The translations under genes and the position numbers were made by a program. Positions 4,916 through 6,535 of a stretch of 6,535 bases of DNA are shown one piece after another. The notes under the pieces are model-generated. The model had not been told where the DNA came from and did not search any database. It saw only the letters and a program-made list of their open reading frames with translations. Source of the DNA: Actinomycetes bacterium. Its GTDB lineage: Bacteria > Actinomycetota > Acidimicrobiia > Acidimicrobiales > RAAP-2. Position 1 is the stretch's first letter; every line of letters starts with the position of its first letter. Where the stretch lies: NCBI GenBank assembly GCA_021849435.1, contig JAJZSX010000142.1, positions 1 to 6,535 on the forward strand. Reading direction: 5' to 3'.

Positions 4916-5937
4916 GTAGTGGCCGTGTTGGTTACTCCGTGGGCGTGAGGACTATGACAGGTGTTTCCATGTGCCGACGATGTCGCCGTTGTGGTCATCG
5001 GACATTCCGGTAGATGGGCAGCACCGAGCGCGGGGGTGACAGCCGCGATCGCGGGGAGGACGAAGACGGCAATTGCGAGGGCGAAAACGGACAGCAACGT
5101 CGCGGGGCGGAGCGGACGTGCCGGCTCGAGGAGGCGGCGAACTCTCTCCAGTGCGCCGGCGCCACCGGCGGCCAGAGCCATACTCGGAGCCTCTCCACCG
5201 GACATTGTTACCATCGCCGTGGCTACCGGCAGACGTCCGTAACGACGCGCCGCCACGTCATCGGCTACCAGTTCCACGAGTCGAGTGATCTCACCACTTG
5301 CCCGTGCGAAGAGCGGAACTCGAGGGAAGGCCCGATTCAACGCTGCGGCGGTCTCAAGCACGAGATGATGACGCCCGGACAGGTGAGCCCTTTCATGGGA
5401 CAGGACGGCCTGAAGTTGTTCACTGTCTAACGCGCTCAAAGCGGCAGACGTGAGTACTACTCGGCGGTGGCGTCCGGGAAGGCAGTACGCCGCCGGAATG
5501 GCATGTTCTAAAATCACTGTCCCCGAGTGCTCACTACTTCTAGTGATGAGGTTCAGGGTCCGAGCGAGGCGAGCTCGATCGCGGGCCGAGTGGATCAAAC
5601 CCGCCACTAGACAACTCAAACTACGAGTCACTACCGCCAACGCTAGGACCAGTCCCGCCAGGGTCACACCGACGCCAGCCGAAGTGGCGTAGCCGTTCTT
5701 AATCGCCATGAGACACGCCTGAAGTACCGCTGCCAGATTGGTACTGAACGGGGCAGTGGGGGCTGCGATGGTGATGCCGGCGAGAATCACCGAAGCCAGG
5801 ACCGAGGCACTGAGGATCTGCCAGCAAGCAATCGCAAGGCGGGGGGATCGCGTGGCCCAGGTGCCACTCCTCAGTGCCATCGGACCCAGCAACCCGAGCA
5901 GTCCGGCGTAGCCGAAGAGCAGTATCGCAACGGTCAC
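4912..5937 (-). CDS. M56 (BlaR1-type) membrane metalloprotease with metal-ligand-rich C-terminal tail
   Basis: A 341-residue integral membrane zinc protease, the presumed signal transducer for the adjacent repressor. Hydrophobic segments lie near 3-20, 34-58, 88-112 and 281-304. The cytoplasmic catalytic domain (about 120-275) has the zinc motif HERAH (H181, E182, H185) and a third ligand E222 in ELVADD, as in M56. BlaR1 carries a penicillin-sensing domain after its last helix. This protein instead has a tail of about 37 residues with H308, C312, M314, H323, C327, H328, H331 and H333. That composition suggests direct metal binding, perhaps copper, given the cupredoxin in the cluster (inference). 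The start is GTG at 5937, overlapping the repressor's TGA as GTGA. The size resembles the short actinobacterial M56 proteins paired with BlaI. An alternative trigger, such as cell-wall stress or a respiratory signal, cannot be excluded. Confidence 0.85.
   Translation of the reverse strand: MTVAILLFGYAGLLGLLGPMALRSGTWATRSPRLAIACWQILSASVLASVILAGITIAAPTAPFSTNLAAVLQACLMAIKNGYATSAGVGVTLAGLVLALAVVTRSLSCLVAGLIHSARDRARLARTLNLITRSSEHSGTVILEHAIPAAYCLPGRHRRVVLTSAALSALDSEQLQAVLSHERAHLSGRHHLVLETAAALNRAFPRVPLFARASGEITRLVELVADDVAARRYGRLPVATAMVTMSGGEAPSMALAAGGAGALERVRRLLEPARPLRPATLLSVFALAIAVFVLPAIAAVTPALGAAHLPECPMTTTATSSAHGNTCHSPHAHGVTNTATT
5452..5546. repeat. Two short perfect dyads inside the M56 gene
   Basis: GAGTA-C-TACTC lies at 5452-5462, and TCACTA-CTTC-TAGTGA at 5531-5546. 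Both are perfect inverted repeats rich in the ACTA/TAGT or TACT/AGTA words also seen in the 4874-4892 dyad. They fall in coding sequence for the catalytic part of the protease. They may be chance palindromes or secondary repressor sites acting as a roadblock. Confidence 0.25.
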
Positions 5938-6320
5938 AATCGGTCCTCATCGTGTGTGCCGAGCCGTTCGTCGAGCGCTCGATGGAGCGCAGTTGCTTCA
6001 TCGGGAGACATGGCGTCGATGAAATGAATCAATGTGGCAGTCGCGTCACCGGCCTGGGTGAAAGCCTGGCTCATCAGCTGGGCGGCGTAGGTCTCGCGTG
6101 AGGCCGAAGGCTGGTAGAGATACGCTCGACCCTCGCGTTCTCGGTTCAACCACCCTTTGCGATACAGTTTGTCCATTACAGTCATGACAGTGGTGTAGGC
6201 GAGGGGACGTTGCTCCTGTAGTTCCTCAAGCACTTCGCGTACTGACATTGGCTGCTGTGCGAACCATAATCGGTCCATGATCGCCGACTCTAACTCTCCG
6301 AAGGATCGTACTGATCGCAA
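5934..6320 (-). CDS. BlaI/MecI/CopY-family winged-helix repressor
   Basis: A 128-residue transcriptional repressor of usual family length. The N-terminal winged helix has FGELESAIMDRLW (7-19), MSVREVLEEL (25-34), a recognition helix in AYTTVMTVMDKLYRKGWL (41-58) and a wing EREGRAYLYQP (61-71). A helical dimerisation domain follows (about 74-122). In S. aureus BlaI the protease signal leads to a cut between Asn and Phe; the equivalent stretch here appears to be LIHFIDA, with His99-Phe100, so the site is not identical. The start is TTG at 6320. No ATG or GTG is in frame before an upstream stop, and AAGGAAAC stands directly before the TTG with GAGAGG further up. The stop overlaps the M56 gene's GTG. 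It probably represses its own operon and is relieved through the M56 protease. A CopY-like C-terminal CxC metal motif is absent, so the protein itself is unlikely to sense copper as CopY does. Confidence 0.92.
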   Translation of the reverse strand: MRSVRSFGELESAIMDRLWFAQQPMSVREVLEELQEQRPLAYTTVMTVMDKLYRKGWLNREREGRAYLYQPSASRETYAAQLMSQAFTQAGDATATLIHFIDAMSPDEATALHRALDERLGTHDEDRL

Positions 6321-6375
6321 GTTTCCTTGTCCTCTCTGCTCGAACTAGGACCCGGCCATCCTGACGACGCCTCGT

Positions 6376-6411
6376 CTAGTCGATCATAGTTGCTGCCGTT
6401 CAACTAGTGAA
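6376..6411 (-). promoter_or_regulatory. Candidate promoter of the repressor operon
   Basis: On the minus strand a -10-like TATGAT (6383-6388, five of six matches to consensus) stands 17 bases from a weaker -35-like TTCACT (6406-6411). Transcription would begin near 6376, giving a leader of about 55 bases to the TTG at 6320. The region carries ACTA/CTAG words: the palindrome ACTAGT at 6403-6408, and CTA/TAG arms at 6376-6378 and 6387-6389 around the -10. These could be part of an autoregulatory operator, but no dyad as clear as 4874-4892 is present. Confidence 0.45.
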
Positions 6412-6535
6412 TGTTGTTGAGCAGCTGTTGCACCGTCGTCGACTGGACACGAAAGCGTGGGGCGGGAGCCATGCCGGTCCATCTTCTGGGCCGCGAACAG
6501 GAGCGAATCAGTCGGTCGTGTCCTGTCCCCGGTGT
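6398..6535. other. Upstream flank without a confirmed gene
   Basis: GTTCAAC (6398-6404) and GTTGAGC (6416-6422) form an inverted repeat with one mismatch and an 11-base loop. On the plus strand frames from GTG at 6407 and ATG at 6411 stay open to the window edge (about 42-43 codons). On the minus strand two frames enter from the edge and stop near the promoter (one at the TAG in 6404-6408). None shows a motif I recognise. The flank may hold the 3' end of an upstream minus-strand gene or the start of a divergent one. Confidence 0.25.

Noticed and set aside
5934..6320. A beta-lactam resistance regulator in the strict sense
   Set aside because: No beta-lactamase or penicillin-binding protein is encoded nearby, and the M56 partner lacks the penicillin-sensing domain.

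Overview
The window is moderately high in GC. It carries seven complete genes and one partial gene, all read from the minus strand, so transcription runs from right to left. Uninterrupted G/C-rich codons, GTG and TTG starts, an IS256-type transposase of actinobacterial character and a BlaI/M56 regulator pair suggest an actinobacterium. A rusticyanin/sulfocyanin-type blue copper protein is a feature of acidophilic iron or sulfur oxidisers, so an acidophilic actinobacterium (for example an Acidimicrobiia relative) is a reasonable guess. Nothing in the window proves it.

Layout from the operon's 5' end: 6321-6535 holds a candidate promoter. 5934-6320 encodes a BlaI/MecI/CopY-family repressor with a TTG start. 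4912-5937 encodes an M56 (BlaR1-type) membrane metalloprotease whose stop/start overlap with the repressor is 4 bases (GTGA). 3922-4887 encodes a CcdA/DsbD-type membrane thiol transporter. 3173-3919 encodes a membrane-anchored thioredoxin-fold protein with CxxC. 2931-3176 encodes a small cytoplasmic glutaredoxin-like protein (ATGA overlap). After a 123-bp gap, 1782-2807 encodes a multi-pass DoxX-like membrane protein built from two repeated halves. It is coupled by an ATGA overlap to 1126-1785, an exported cupredoxin with His, Cys, His and Met copper ligands. At the left edge (1 to about 1010) lies a truncated IS256-family element with its transposase on the same strand, just downstream of the operon.

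Proposed working model (inference): the M56 protease ends in an extracytoplasmic tail dense in His, Cys and Met. On sensing a metal, probably copper, it would trigger inactivation of the BlaI-type repressor. This would release a membrane thiol-relay module (glutaredoxin-like to CcdA-like to anchored thioredoxin-like) and a membrane protein/cupredoxin pair. The thiol relay could keep the cupredoxin's copper-ligand cysteine reduced during metal loading. A perfect dyad overlaps a possible second promoter just upstream of the CcdA-like gene, which suggests the repressor could act at more than one place.

A separate point of interest is the transposase leader: a perfect 11-bp inverted repeat encloses the Shine-Dalgarno sequence and includes the start codon. 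It could shut off translation from transcripts entering from the operon. No tRNA, rRNA, CRISPR array or replication origin was seen.
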